From: Planctomycetaceae bacterium
GTDB lineage: Bacteria; Planctomycetota; Planctomycetia; Planctomycetales; Planctomycetaceae
DNA length: 64,000 bases
NCBI GenBank assembly: GCA_021732415.1
Contig: JAKFVC010000248.1
Span: forward strand, 1-64,000
Direction of reading: 5' to 3'
The notes under the pieces were generated by a model, which was not told the DNA's origin, searched no databases, and saw nothing but the letters and a program-made list of their open reading frames with translations. Shown here piece after piece: positions 11,301 to 19,971 of the stretch (position 1 is its first letter; every line of letters starts with the position of its first letter). The translations under genes and the position numbers were made by a program.

Positions 11301-11800
11301 GGGTGAGTGGCTCGGCGCAGTCGAAGGCTTCAATCACCCCGGTGTTAGCCACCGGCAATCGTTACTTGTTCAGCAGCCTGGAAGGTTCGTCAGTGATGAG
11401 TTTCCGGACGCTCAGCGCTCCGTTGATCATCCTGATAGGTGCCAGTCTGGCGTTGGTGTTTGGATTCATCCTGGTCAATGTCCCGGCGGCGCGTCACGTG
11501 CTGACGTTCCTCTGGATCGGATTTTTGACGACGCTGGTCACGTTGTGGTATGCCGAACCGGTCCTGGTGCTCTTACAACCGGCGGGACTGGGGCTGGTCC
11601 TCGCGCTGCTGGCATCGGTGGCGCAGCGCTGGTTCAAGAAGTCGCGTGCGGAACCGGTGCTGACACTCGCCTCACCCAGCGAACAACTGGTCGCGACCTC
11701 ATCACGTGAAGAAGCCATTCCAGTGGGCCTGCCGTCCGAGCAAGTCACGCAAAGCCACCCTGCGGCATATCCAGTGACGGAGGCGGGAATTGGAATGTAG
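8390..11800 (+). CDS. Large exported beta-rich protein, 1136 aa
   Basis: Function unknown. The ATG at 8390 begins a signal peptide (MNVRHGIVWLTLFCVWNAAG, then LLHAQ). The mature part of about 1000 residues is rich in Val, Leu and Thr with an alternating pattern typical of stacked beta-sandwich domains; a recurring motif is LxLPxxxVSxLxLxVP near residue 200. The C-terminus has three hydrophobic segments (LIILIGASLALVFGFILVNV, HVLTFLWIGFLTTLVTLWYA, VLLQPAGLGLVLALLASV) followed by a basic tail, giving a membrane anchor with the bulk outside the cytoplasm. The next gene encodes a protein of the same style that shares the motif, so the two may work together at the cell envelope. An upstream in-frame ATG at 8354 lies against the repeat and is rejected. 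Confidence 0.88.
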   Translation: MNVRHGIVWLTLFCVWNAAGLLHAQTPPGPKPEAAPGTSAEKPTPPKPAGSDVIPLKNANGEVVPLLRTPLLEEVLAELAARRQRLAPEPTQWSVAGISLVGTADGDHAVLQTTLQIQLLVDSKWIKVPLRLTEATLQDQSYTGPGEATSGGIDPDQGYLWYLKGKGLHVLKLNLIVPIRKELPARRLQLTLPPTVVSELKLRVPVPRLTAKADEQSRARLILTPTADGATTIEMLGLGSRLDVTWQPQPDLGTVETVLEARTAITATVDGRAVLMEANQRLGALQGNFNQVQVRLPRGGELLKVEGELYKEHAVDAKDPSQVTVTLKEAVSSAFPVDLKWTVRVEIPAKSERVLLEGFEVAKAKIQTGHLALRLVGDYRLERIDGQNQFVQRDNLSTLEKALPPFPSREDVSSAYSILRQPFQLAFNLQPEKPHITVKPRLFLAVNSDRMELYGEYDVQVYRWGIEEVKFAWPGWKEEGWKLDPIAPPNQVEETKLDDPAEILVKLIERKVGPVVRVNDRASATEPKQFTLLLHASRALPAGQAAQEFTLPGMPGANVMPADFVMVLADNLEADLRPLGETVSSLQTVSQTNLVPLPANLVDLRRRDFRLDAARAKFSVATTLQKQRIGTQTDVELSLDGTELQLQQRISYDVAYERLSQVLLMVPEKLDGRVTFSVAVDGQAANLVPIMPIDTGLVVGTRKQKRLALEALRIGKFDVIVQGSLPVSAPMGGATATTDVPLVQSYDAEYTSVRVRVQKPKRQRLTIVGEGWTPQAPQNGASVWLATAKQSALDLQVEQSDGAWQQGVAVPRCLVQAVFSPLGEVYCQAQYQLAGQPTVLRVTFPAGSTPGRIRWGQTPLEGVHILPTAGTPGQYQLTLPETESEDSERLLTIAYQLPKQSPLGVGAERRLAVPEIMSDGTQTQTFWQILLPADQHLWTLPAGLTPEFDWQRVGGWWSRLPRQSPAELEQWVSGSAQSKASITPVLATGNRYLFSSLEGSSVMSFRTLSAPLIILIGASLALVFGFILVNVPAARHVLTFLWIGFLTTLVTLWYAEPVLVLLQPAGLGLVLALLASVAQRWFKKSRAEPVLTLASPSEQLVATSSREEAIPVGLPSEQVTQSHPAAYPVTEAGIGM

Positions 11801-11893
11801 GGACAGTCCGACCTGGCATGGTGAAAACTTATGATTGCAGAACGAATAGGATGGAAATTTCGTGGACGGTTTTTGTTTCAGTTCGTCTGCATT

Positions 11894-12090
11894 GAGCCCC
11901 AACGGGGCGTGCTAGGCCAGCCCAGGGCAACGCCCTGGGTTTACATAGTAATGGGAATTGAAAGCCCTGAAGGGGCGAACTAGGTACAGCTAACATCAAG
12001 GCTAGTACGCCCCTTCAGGGCTTGGTCTTACTGCTTATACTGTTCCCAGGGCGATGCCCTGGGCTGGCCTAGTACGCCCCTTTGGGGCTC
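11894..12090. repeat. Family I compound inverted repeat
   Basis: A 197-nt palindrome built from several sub-hairpins. The outer GAGCCCCAACGGGGC pairs with GCCCCTTTGGGGCTC. Next come TAGGCCAGCCCAGGGC and the inverse, each arm with its own CCCAGGGCAACGCCCTGGG hairpin. The inner pair is AAGCCCTGAAGGGGCGAACT with its inverse. It fills most of the 402-nt gap between the two large exported-protein genes. Confidence 0.9.
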
Positions 12091-12202
12091 AGAAGCTCCC
12101 CCAATCGTGGTCACAAAAGTCGTCTGAACAAACTCTCACTGCAATCTCAGGTTTTCATCACCCCAGACCCGACCCCTATTCGAGTTGAGCGCGTAAAAAC
12201 GA

Positions 12203-15200
12203 ATGTCCCAGACAAGAAGTGATCTCCTGACGCGGAATGGCGCACTCCCCTGGTTACGTGTGTGGAGCATAGCGTGCGCGCTTTTTTGTCTCACTTCCCA
12301 AGCCGCTCCAGCCCAAGTCCCTCCGCCCCCCAGTGAACTGGTTGACGAGGTCCGCTTACCGCTCGACAAGATCACCCCGGATTTATTACCCGACCGGGTC
12401 CCAGTCCCGCTGAGCGACTACCAGGCCCTAAAGAAAATCGCAGAGACCACGCGTGAGGCCCCATCGACAACGCGCCTGCTGAAGGCCCAATACAGTGCGG
12501 TCTACAAAGACCACCGTCTGACTGACGGTCAACTGACCTGGTCATTTGAGAATACCAGTCGCATCGCGCGGACTTGCACCGTTGAGCCGCTGGGAATTGC
12601 GGTCCGCGATCTGAAATGGGGTGACCAGCCGGCAGTCTGGGGCACGTCGCCCGCGGGGCGTTTCGAAATCTTGCTGGATCGACCCACCGGCGAACTTCTG
12701 GGCCGCTGGGAATTGAGCGGCAAGACGGTCGGCCAGCATGATGAATTCGTGCTCAATCTGCCGCGGGCTACTGTGTCGCAAGTGGTTCTCAAAGTCCCTG
12801 CAGGGGCAGTCGTGACGGCTCTCGATCATTCGGTGGTCGCGGGCGCGACGCAGGATGGCATCACGCCCTGGACCATTGCTCTGGCAGGCAATAAGGAATG
12901 CCGCATTGTCATTCATCAGGCGGCCCCCGCTGGGTCGGCGACGCCCCTGATCCTTGTCCAGCATGACGCACTCTACAAGTTGCGTCAGGACGGTCTGCGG
13001 TTTCTGACCAACTTGCGATTGGAAGTGACCCAGGCACCGGTGCGTGAGATTCCCATTTGGGTCGATCCCGAGCTCGAGATCTTTTCGATCACCTACGGCA
13101 ATGAAATTCCGTTGCCGTGGCAAACAACCGCCGTCGACGGCCGGCAGCGTCTGCTGGTGCAACTGCCCGACGCGCTGTTGGGAACAGGTCGTGTGTTGAG
13201 ACTCAGCGGAGTGTCTCCCATCAAGACCGATGTGGATTGGAAGCTCCCGAATGTCATGGTGGCGGGGAGTGCCCTGGTCGAGGGGCAGACCGTATTACAA
13301 CTGACGCCCCCGCTGCAATTGCAGGATCTCAGCAGCACGGGATTTCGTCAGGTCGGGGTTGAAACCAGTGCCGCGCGGGATGATCTGCTGACCTTCAAGC
13401 AGTTCCGAGCGGATGGTGTCATGACGGTCAAATTGGGCAAACCGCGACCGCGGATTCTGGCGCGGGTGCTCAGCGATCTGCAGACCAAATCTCCCGACTG
13501 GACCTGTTTCACTCAGCTGCAGTTGACGGGTGCCGAAGGGGCCGCGTTCTCGGTGGAGTGCCGCATCCCGGCGGGCTGGGACGTCATCGATGTCCGTGAT
13601 CCGAGTGCCCCGAAACTCGAATGGAACATCACGACCACCGCCGAAGGGCAACGCTTACTCTCGCTGCAATTCCTGGAAGCTTTGACCCCCGACCGGCCGC
13701 GCACCATCGAAATCGACGCCCGTCGCAGCGCGGCGACCGGCGATCAAACGTTCGTCGTGCCGGCGTTCGAGCCCTTAGGCGTTGACGACCTGGGGATGCT
13801 GGTCGTCGTCAATTCGGCCGCCGATGTGCGACCCGTTCTGGAATCGGGTACGTCCTTTGAACCGTGCGAGCCGGCGGACCTTGATCCGGAATGGCTGAGT
13901 TCCAAGTTCTGGAAAACACCGCTGACGGAACGGACTCCGGTTCCGCTCCTGCTGCGTTTGAACGGCAACACGGCCGAGGGACATTTTTCGTTGCAGTCGC
14001 TGCAGACACCAGTTGAGGTCTCTGCGGAAGTGCAGGTTGATGTCACATCAGTCCGGTTGACCAAGACCGTGCGCTTAAAGGTGATTCCCCGACATGGCAA
14101 GACGGAACGCGTGCTGGTTTATCAAAGTGAACCGGGACCTCAATTGACCTGGACGTTGCTGGGCACACCCGCCAAGCCGATCGAAGCTCGAAAGCTGCCG
14201 GCCTTTCGACACGCGGCGTGGGACTTGCCCACCTCGGGCGAATTGTGGGAATTGCGGTTGCCGCAATCTCAGTCGACTGCGTTCGAACTGGAAGGCGTGC
14301 GAGCTCGGGGATTGACTCCCACGGGCCGCCTGGGACTGGTGTTTGTCCCGCAGGCGCAAGCGTTTCATGGACGAGTGACCGTTAAAGCACCGGTGGACCT
14401 GGGTCTGGAACTGACCGCCTGGCACACCGAAGCAGACGGCATTGCGAACGCGGCCGCAGCTCCGCTGGAACGAGTGTGGACTTGGCATCAGCCGTCGGCA
14501 GCGCTGCAATTTCAGACCAGGGATGCGACCGCGTTGGCTCCCGCGCCCGTCATTCGTCGCGTAGCACTCCAGGCGCGGTGGACCGTGGAGCCGAACTCGC
14601 ACGACTACTATGTCGCCCAATTGGAATTGGGGTCGGGATTCAACGGGCGTAAGTTTCAATGTACATTGCCCGATGAAGCCGAACTGACCGATGTGCAAGT
14701 CGATGGTCAGTCGCTCCAGTTCCCCCCGCCGGGGCGTGGCCTGCCGATCGTGTTGACCAATGTCACCGACGAGCAGATCGTGGCCATTACTTATCGCGCT
14801 CCCAGCCGCGGGCTGTTACATCCCCGCTGGCGTTCGGTGTTGCTACCGAAGCTCGATATCCCCGTCTTGCGGTGTGATCTGGAACTGCTGACCCCCGACG
14901 GTTTCCGATTGGGAAGTGAATCACGCGGGATCGTACTCAAATCGACGGCGAAGCAAATTTCGACACTTCAGCGGATGTTTGGTCCGCTGGGCCGATCCGG
15001 TCAGGAGTTGTTATTCAATCCGTTTTCGATCACGAGTTGGTCACGATTATGGGACCAACAATCGGAGGTTGAACCCCTGCCGCAGAGCCCCGACGAACAG
15101 ATCACGGCAATAAAAAAGGTGAGTGGGAGTGTAGCGACCGACACGGCCGTCCCCTCTGAACTGACCGGTTGGAAAATCTGGCGCGGTTCGGCCGCCATGC

Positions 15201-18200
15201 TGCCGGAACGTGTCGAGCTGTGGCTGTGGTCGAACCGGCAGGCCACCAGCGCTGCGTGGTTGGGGTTCTGGACCTTCTTGTTGCTGGGGACCACGCTGCG
15301 GCTGGCACGCGTCCCCCATCGCGCGGGAATGGGAATGCTGGCATTGGTCGCGGAAATCCTGCTGACCTTCATTCTGCCACCGCTCCCCGCACAATTGGTG
15401 GGAGGTTGCCTCGCTGGCACCTTGCTGTCGTTCCTGTGGCCACGGAAACTCATTTGCCGATCTGCACCCGCGTCAGAGAATCAACCTTACATACCCCAGG
15501 GGAGCACGCATTCTTATCGCCCGATCTCGTCACGCATCTGGGCACCCCTCACAGTATTAATCCTGATCAGTCTGTGTGGCGGCTTAGCCTTCGCACAACC
15601 GGTCTCGCCAACCAATGGCAATGGTTCAGGAACAAGTTTGCCGCGAGTCATCATTCCCGTCGATGAACGCAACCAACCGCTGGGCCAGCAGCCGTTGGCG
15701 TATGTTCCCGAGCGTCTGCTGAAAGACTGGACGGCCCAGCAAGTCGCTCAACAACCACGTGCCGCGTGGCTGCTGCGGACGGGGGAGTACGTCTTACAAC
15801 GTGACGCCACTCAGCAGATCGCCCTGACCGCGCGCTATGAAGTCACGGTCTTATCCGATGCCGCCGAAGTCGAAGTCCTGATCCCGTTATCCGGAGTCAA
15901 CTTCGGTGGTGAGAAAGCCTGCCTTGTGGATGGCCAGCCTCATCCGCTGCTGACTCATCCCGATTCGAAAGCGTTGTCGATTCGCCTGCCAGGGGTGGTT
16001 TCGCCACCCGAAGCACCCTCGATGCCGGAGAACGCCGAGGCACCGAACAGTCCCGCGACCATGTCGGCTGCCAGTCGTTCGTTTCGCATTGAATTCCAGG
16101 GTTATCCTGTGATTCAGGTTGTCGGCGACCGGCAATGGATGGAGTTTACGCTGCCGCGTCTCCATGCGGCATTGTGGACGTTGCAGAATGATCACCCCGA
16201 TTCCCCCTGGACGGTCAAGACGGATGAAACGGTCTATACGGTCGCCCCAAAACAAGTCTGGCCGCGCGAGTTGGGACCAACTACGAAGCTGCGGATCGAA
16301 CCGTCCGCCCCGGTGACCACGACGGTCGCCAAGCCGGCCTTGGAGGCCCGACTGGCCTTGCTGGCGGACGTGCAGCCAGCCGTTAGCCAATTGCACTATC
16401 AAGTCAGTTATCGCGTGTTGCAGGGGCAGGTCTCGAGTGTCAGTTGGCAACTTCCTGCGGGCCTGGCTGTGCGCGATGTCTCGGGCCCCGAAGTGTTTGA
16501 CTGGCATCTGACACCTGCCGCTGGGGGGGCCTCTCGTTTGCAGGTCGACCTTCGCAGTCCTGTTTCCGAAGGCTTCCGAGTCCAGGTGGAAGCGTTGCTG
16601 CCCAACGATGGTCCGCCGTCGCAGTTGATCATTCCCCCCGTGCTGTTGCTGAATCCCGCACTGGATCCCCTGCGTCCCGCGCAGGCACTCGTCGCGATTC
16701 GGACCCCTTCGGAGTTCGTCCCGGAAACGAGCCCGGAAGCCGGCGCGCAGATCGCGTCCGCCACGGTCGACAATTTCATTACTGAATGGGGAAAGACCGG
16801 CGTCGATCAGAAGCCGCAGTTGGCGTTTGCGTTGCTCGATCCTGCCCCGTTGAAGGTCGGCCTCAAGCCACTGCAGGCGCAGCGCGTGGTCCGCATGACG
16901 GCCATCGGGGTCTTGGGTAGCCGGCGTCTCCAATGGAGCGTCAATGCCACGATCGAAGTCCAGACCGCGGCCGCCTATACGCATCAAATCGAGATCGATC
17001 CACGCTTGACCGTAACGAGTGTCAGCATCCAGGAAGATGCGGCGAACCGACTGCTGCGCTGGACCCGGACCGGCAATGTCCTGCACGTCTTCCTGCGTGA
17101 CAAGACGACGGGGACTCAGACGCTGACCTTACAAGGAACGATGCCGACGCAGGTGCCGCAGGAGATGGCGTTGCCGACCATTCGATTCTTAGATGCAACC
17201 GTCGTAGACGCCAAGCTGCAGCTCTACCAGGAACCCGACCTCGAAGTGGAACTGGCCGATCCCGACAAGTGGGAACGCCTTGAAGTCCCGTCAGAATTGC
17301 GTCTCGGGGCCGCCCGTAACTTGCTGGTAGGTCGTTTCAAGTGGAATCAGGACGCCGGCGCATTTGTGGTGCGCGCGGCGCAAAATGAGCCTGTGTTGAA
17401 CTACTCGGCGGTGACTTCGCTGCAACCGCGCGACGGACGCTGGAAGTTGACCACGAATCTGCTGTTTGAAGTGCTGCAGGGACATGGATCGCAATTCTCC
17501 ATCCGCGTTCCCCCGGAACTCCCGTTGGTGCGCGTTGATGCCGCCGATGTCCGGCAACTGCTGGAACGCGAAACAGATGGCGGCCAACGGATCGTCCTGA
17601 TCCCGCAGGCCCCCATCCGTGGACGGTTCGTTGTCCAAGTTTCGGGTGAGGTCAACCTGCCCGCGGGTGGTCCGGTCGTCATCCCCGAGATCGTGGGATT
17701 GAACGCCACGCGCCAGGATCATTTCCTGGTCCTGCCTGGCGATGGTCAACTGACGGTGGACTCGCGCACGTCGGGAATGGTGGCCGAATCCCTGCCCGAA
17801 GAATTAGGCAAGTTGTTGCCCACGGAGCTGCAGGGGATCACTCGGCTGGAATATCGCGGTTCTCCGGGAACGTGGACGGTCACCATTCCGCGACGTCAGG
17901 AAGATCAGCCGCAAACCGGAGTCCTGTGGAGCGAAACCCAGATCTGGTGCGGTCCGACGCGGCACGTATCGGGCCGCACCTCGATCCTCCTGGGTCCGCA
18001 GGAGAATGAACAGGTTGATCTGCATATTCCGCTCGGCATCGACCTGCAGGGGGTCCTGCTGGATGGAGAATTCATTCCGCACACACCCAAGCTGCAACAT
18101 CTGCGGATTCCCTTGACCTTCCCCCAGGCCGGCCACGCGATCACGTTGTATTGGACCCAGGACACCGCCTCGTTTGATCGGTTCTACAATCAAGCGGGAT

Positions 18201-18985
18201 TCGTCTGGCCCCATGTTTCCGGGAAAAGTGTCAGGGAGGAATATGTGACCTTAACCCCCCCTTCGGGATTCCGTGTGTACGCGCAGCAGGGGAAATCGGT
18301 CGAACGCATTCAGGTCCAGCTGAGCGAACTCCAAATGATGCTGGAGTTGATGCAGCAACGGGCGGCCGGCAGTCCGGCACCGCAGGATTCGCAGTGGCTC
18401 TATTTGCATCGTCAAGTCGGCAGCCTGATCAAACGCCTGCTGACAGAACCGCAGTTGCGAAAACAACAGGGAGAATTAGCCGAACGATTTGCAAAACTGC
18501 AGACGCAGTTTGCTCCGTGGGAGCAGTCCACTGTCCCCATTCCCGTCGAGACTGCAGCGATTCCCGGCGGTCTGTCCCCCGCGATCTTGCGTTCATTTTC
18601 GAGCCTGGAAGGGAACCTCGCCGGACCGCATTCACTTCTGGTCAGGCTGACAGCGCATGACCCCGTAGACAGCAAGTTGCAGGTCTCAATCATTCATGAA
18701 TCGCTGTGGAGCGTCACGCTGGGCGTGGGCTTGGCGATGGTCGTCCTGTTGCTCGTGTGGCCCCTGTTGCGCTGGAAGTTCCCGGAATGGCTGGCCGAAC
18801 AACCGGCTGTCGCGTGGTTGTTGCTCGGAGCCATCTGGTGGCCCTGCCTGACCCCTTCGTGGTTGGGACTCGTGTGGCTCGGCCTGGCGGCATTCTATGG
18901 AGTGCGTCACGCTTGGCGAACGACTTCGTCGAAGAACAACTCACTACCAGAAGTCGATCAGAGCCTACCATCGATGCAGGTATAG
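12203..18985 (+). CDS. Giant exported protein, apparent tandem fusion, 2260 aa
   Basis: Function unknown. A signal peptide lies at about residues 15-38 (SIACALFCLTSQAAPAQ). A first beta-rich part runs to about 1010, then a membrane region (AAWLGFWTFLLLGTTLRLA near 1017; MLALVAEILLTFILPPLPAQ near 1045; a further segment to about 1080). Residues about 1110-1132 look like a second complete signal peptide (SSRIWAPLTVLILISLCGGL then AFAQ), followed by a second beta-rich part of about 1050 residues. The C-terminus has another anchor (VTLGVGLAMVVLLLVWPLL near 2170, and a pair at 2203-2236). A short helical stretch (LSELQMMLELMQQRAAG) precedes the last anchor. There is no internal ribosome binding site or Met near 1110, so the halves are translated as one chain. 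The N-terminal part shares the LxLPxxxVSxxxLxVP motif with the preceding protein. Confidence 0.88.
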   Translation: MSQTRSDLLTRNGALPWLRVWSIACALFCLTSQAAPAQVPPPPSELVDEVRLPLDKITPDLLPDRVPVPLSDYQALKKIAETTREAPSTTRLLKAQYSAVYKDHRLTDGQLTWSFENTSRIARTCTVEPLGIAVRDLKWGDQPAVWGTSPAGRFEILLDRPTGELLGRWELSGKTVGQHDEFVLNLPRATVSQVVLKVPAGAVVTALDHSVVAGATQDGITPWTIALAGNKECRIVIHQAAPAGSATPLILVQHDALYKLRQDGLRFLTNLRLEVTQAPVREIPIWVDPELEIFSITYGNEIPLPWQTTAVDGRQRLLVQLPDALLGTGRVLRLSGVSPIKTDVDWKLPNVMVAGSALVEGQTVLQLTPPLQLQDLSSTGFRQVGVETSAARDDLLTFKQFRADGVMTVKLGKPRPRILARVLSDLQTKSPDWTCFTQLQLTGAEGAAFSVECRIPAGWDVIDVRDPSAPKLEWNITTTAEGQRLLSLQFLEALTPDRPRTIEIDARRSAATGDQTFVVPAFEPLGVDDLGMLVVVNSAADVRPVLESGTSFEPCEPADLDPEWLSSKFWKTPLTERTPVPLLLRLNGNTAEGHFSLQSLQTPVEVSAEVQVDVTSVRLTKTVRLKVIPRHGKTERVLVYQSEPGPQLTWTLLGTPAKPIEARKLPAFRHAAWDLPTSGELWELRLPQSQSTAFELEGVRARGLTPTGRLGLVFVPQAQAFHGRVTVKAPVDLGLELTAWHTEADGIANAAAAPLERVWTWHQPSAALQFQTRDATALAPAPVIRRVALQARWTVEPNSHDYYVAQLELGSGFNGRKFQCTLPDEAELTDVQVDGQSLQFPPPGRGLPIVLTNVTDEQIVAITYRAPSRGLLHPRWRSVLLPKLDIPVLRCDLELLTPDGFRLGSESRGIVLKSTAKQISTLQRMFGPLGRSGQELLFNPFSITSWSRLWDQQSEVEPLPQSPDEQITAIKKVSGSVATDTAVPSELTGWKIWRGSAAMLPERVELWLWSNRQATSAAWLGFWTFLLLGTTLRLARVPHRAGMGMLALVAEILLTFILPPLPAQLVGGCLAGTLLSFLWPRKLICRSAPASENQPYIPQGSTHSYRPISSRIWAPLTVLILISLCGGLAFAQPVSPTNGNGSGTSLPRVIIPVDERNQPLGQQPLAYVPERLLKDWTAQQVAQQPRAAWLLRTGEYVLQRDATQQIALTARYEVTVLSDAAEVEVLIPLSGVNFGGEKACLVDGQPHPLLTHPDSKALSIRLPGVVSPPEAPSMPENAEAPNSPATMSAASRSFRIEFQGYPVIQVVGDRQWMEFTLPRLHAALWTLQNDHPDSPWTVKTDETVYTVAPKQVWPRELGPTTKLRIEPSAPVTTTVAKPALEARLALLADVQPAVSQLHYQVSYRVLQGQVSSVSWQLPAGLAVRDVSGPEVFDWHLTPAAGGASRLQVDLRSPVSEGFRVQVEALLPNDGPPSQLIIPPVLLLNPALDPLRPAQALVAIRTPSEFVPETSPEAGAQIASATVDNFITEWGKTGVDQKPQLAFALLDPAPLKVGLKPLQAQRVVRMTAIGVLGSRRLQWSVNATIEVQTAAAYTHQIEIDPRLTVTSVSIQEDAANRLLRWTRTGNVLHVFLRDKTTGTQTLTLQGTMPTQVPQEMALPTIRFLDATVVDAKLQLYQEPDLEVELADPDKWERLEVPSELRLGAARNLLVGRFKWNQDAGAFVVRAAQNEPVLNYSAVTSLQPRDGRWKLTTNLLFEVLQGHGSQFSIRVPPELPLVRVDAADVRQLLERETDGGQRIVLIPQAPIRGRFVVQVSGEVNLPAGGPVVIPEIVGLNATRQDHFLVLPGDGQLTVDSRTSGMVAESLPEELGKLLPTELQGITRLEYRGSPGTWTVTIPRRQEDQPQTGVLWSETQIWCGPTRHVSGRTSILLGPQENEQVDLHIPLGIDLQGVLLDGEFIPHTPKLQHLRIPLTFPQAGHAITLYWTQDTASFDRFYNQAGFVWPHVSGKSVREEYVTLTPPSGFRVYAQQGKSVERIQVQLSELQMMLELMQQRAAGSPAPQDSQWLYLHRQVGSLIKRLLTEPQLRKQQGELAERFAKLQTQFAPWEQSTVPIPVETAAIPGGLSPAILRSFSSLEGNLAGPHSLLVRLTAHDPVDSKLQVSIIHESLWSVTLGVGLAMVVLLLVWPLLRWKFPEWLAEQPAVAWLLLGAIWWPCLTPSWLGLVWLGLAAFYGVRHAWRTTSSKNNSLPEVDQSLPSMQV

Positions 18986-18999
18986 GCTGCCTTGTGCGT

Positions 19000-19380
19000 C
19001 GTGGGACGGGTCTCCAGGCCCGTCCGTCCCTCTTTAGGGTTCTGCACTGAGCGCCGCTAAGAAACCATCTGGTTGATGTCGAGTGTGAACCACGAATCAC
19101 ACCAATGACACGAATCAGAATTCAAAAAATCACACGCGAAGGAAATGCAATCCTGCTTCTGAATTCGTGTCATTCGAGATATTCGTGGTTCAAAATAGAT
19201 CCTTGCTCGCTCATCCAGCGATGTGCCACGAGTTCCAGCTTTCGATAGGTAGCTCTCTTAAATTCTCTTCTTCCTTCGTGTCCTTCTGTTCAAATCTTGT
19301 TTTTAACAGAAGGTCACAAAGATTTGCCAGATTTTCTGCGAAACGATTCCGGACGGACGGGCCTGGAGACCCGTCCCTCG
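19000..19380. repeat. Family A inverted-repeat element, copy 2
   Basis: The left arm CGTGGGACGGGTCTCCAGGC starts 15 nt after the stop of the giant protein. The right arm GGACGGGCCTGGAGACCCGT ends at 19380. The 320-nt loop contains another inverted repeat (family F, 19088-19192) and a small CTTCTGTT/AACAGAAG hairpin near 19286-19313. No gene is seen inside. Confidence 0.9.
19088..19192. repeat. Family F inverted repeat nested in family A
   Basis: The left arm ACCACGAATCACACCAATGA continues CACGAATCAGAATT. The right arm is TTCTGAATTCGTGTCATTCG and continues to ATTCGTGGTT. It is entirely inside the loop of family A copy 2. Confidence 0.85.
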
Positions 19381-19400
19381 ATACGGTCACTCCGCACGAA

Positions 19401-19622
19401 CTACATGCGTTGTTCCGGCGGAAAACAATCACTCAGAAACTCACGCTCGCCACGGCATCCGACCCGTCCACGCGATTCGAGAACCCGCTGGCGGCCCGAT
19501 TCGATGGCGACATCCCGTTGCGGAATAATCGGCGTCTGGGTCGCAATCTCGCCATGCACTAAATCGGTGTGCGTATGAGTGTGCGGACGTGTGCGAACTC
19601 GTTTGCGTGGTTTTTTGGCCAT
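19401..19622 (-). CDS. Small basic protein, 73 aa, uncertain
   Basis: Candidate small gene of unknown function. The ATG at 19622 is preceded by GGGAG with 8-nt spacing, the best ribosome binding site in this gap. The protein starts MAKKPRKRVRTRPHTHTHTD, a strongly basic N-terminus with a His-Thr repeat, followed by LVHGEIATQTPIIPQRDVAI and a Arg-rich C-terminal part with two cysteines. The frame remains open 67 codons upstream, but that part has poor composition. It lies between a family A element and the FGE-like gene. It could be spurious because the intergenic DNA here is repeat-rich. Confidence 0.45.
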   Translation of the reverse strand: MAKKPRKRVRTRPHTHTHTDLVHGEIATQTPIIPQRDVAIESGRQRVLESRGRVGCRGEREFLSDCFPPEQRM

Positions 19623-19868
19623 TTTCCAGTCTCCCTCGATCCAACATTGTCTCTGATCGTCGCAGCGCAAAATCCCCGCCGGATGACGTGTCCGGTCGTT
19701 CAATACACCGGGGTAGAATGCCAAAGCCCGCGTTTTGATCAATGAGGTTGCGCCGCTGATTTTGCCTCGCAACGAATCCGCGCAACAGAATGGAACTCGA
19801 TAGGCACCGACAATCATACCCACGAGCGAATTCAGTCTTCCAGAGGATTTTTAAAAATCTCAAAAGTT

Positions 19869-19959
19869 GGCAGCGAATTAAAGGACACAGCGAATGGGAG
19901 AGATCCTGTGTCATCCTAGTGCAGCCGCATTGATTCGCTGCCTCTTTTAATTCGCTGCC
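19869..19959. repeat. Family L inverted repeat
   Basis: GGCAGCGAATTAAAGGACAC at the left pairs with an inverse right arm (GATTCGCTGCCTCTTTTAAT then TCGCTGCC). The loop is about 30 nt. It ends 12 nt from the stop codon of the minus-strand FGE-like gene. Confidence 0.8.
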
Positions 19960-19971
19960 GTCTGCTTCGCT

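Noticed and set aside
15887-17086. 399-codon frame antisense to the giant protein
   Set aside because: Arg/Gln/Asp-rich shadow translation without a domain.
19167-19562. 131-codon plus-strand frame
   Set aside because: Composed largely of family A and F repeat sequence.
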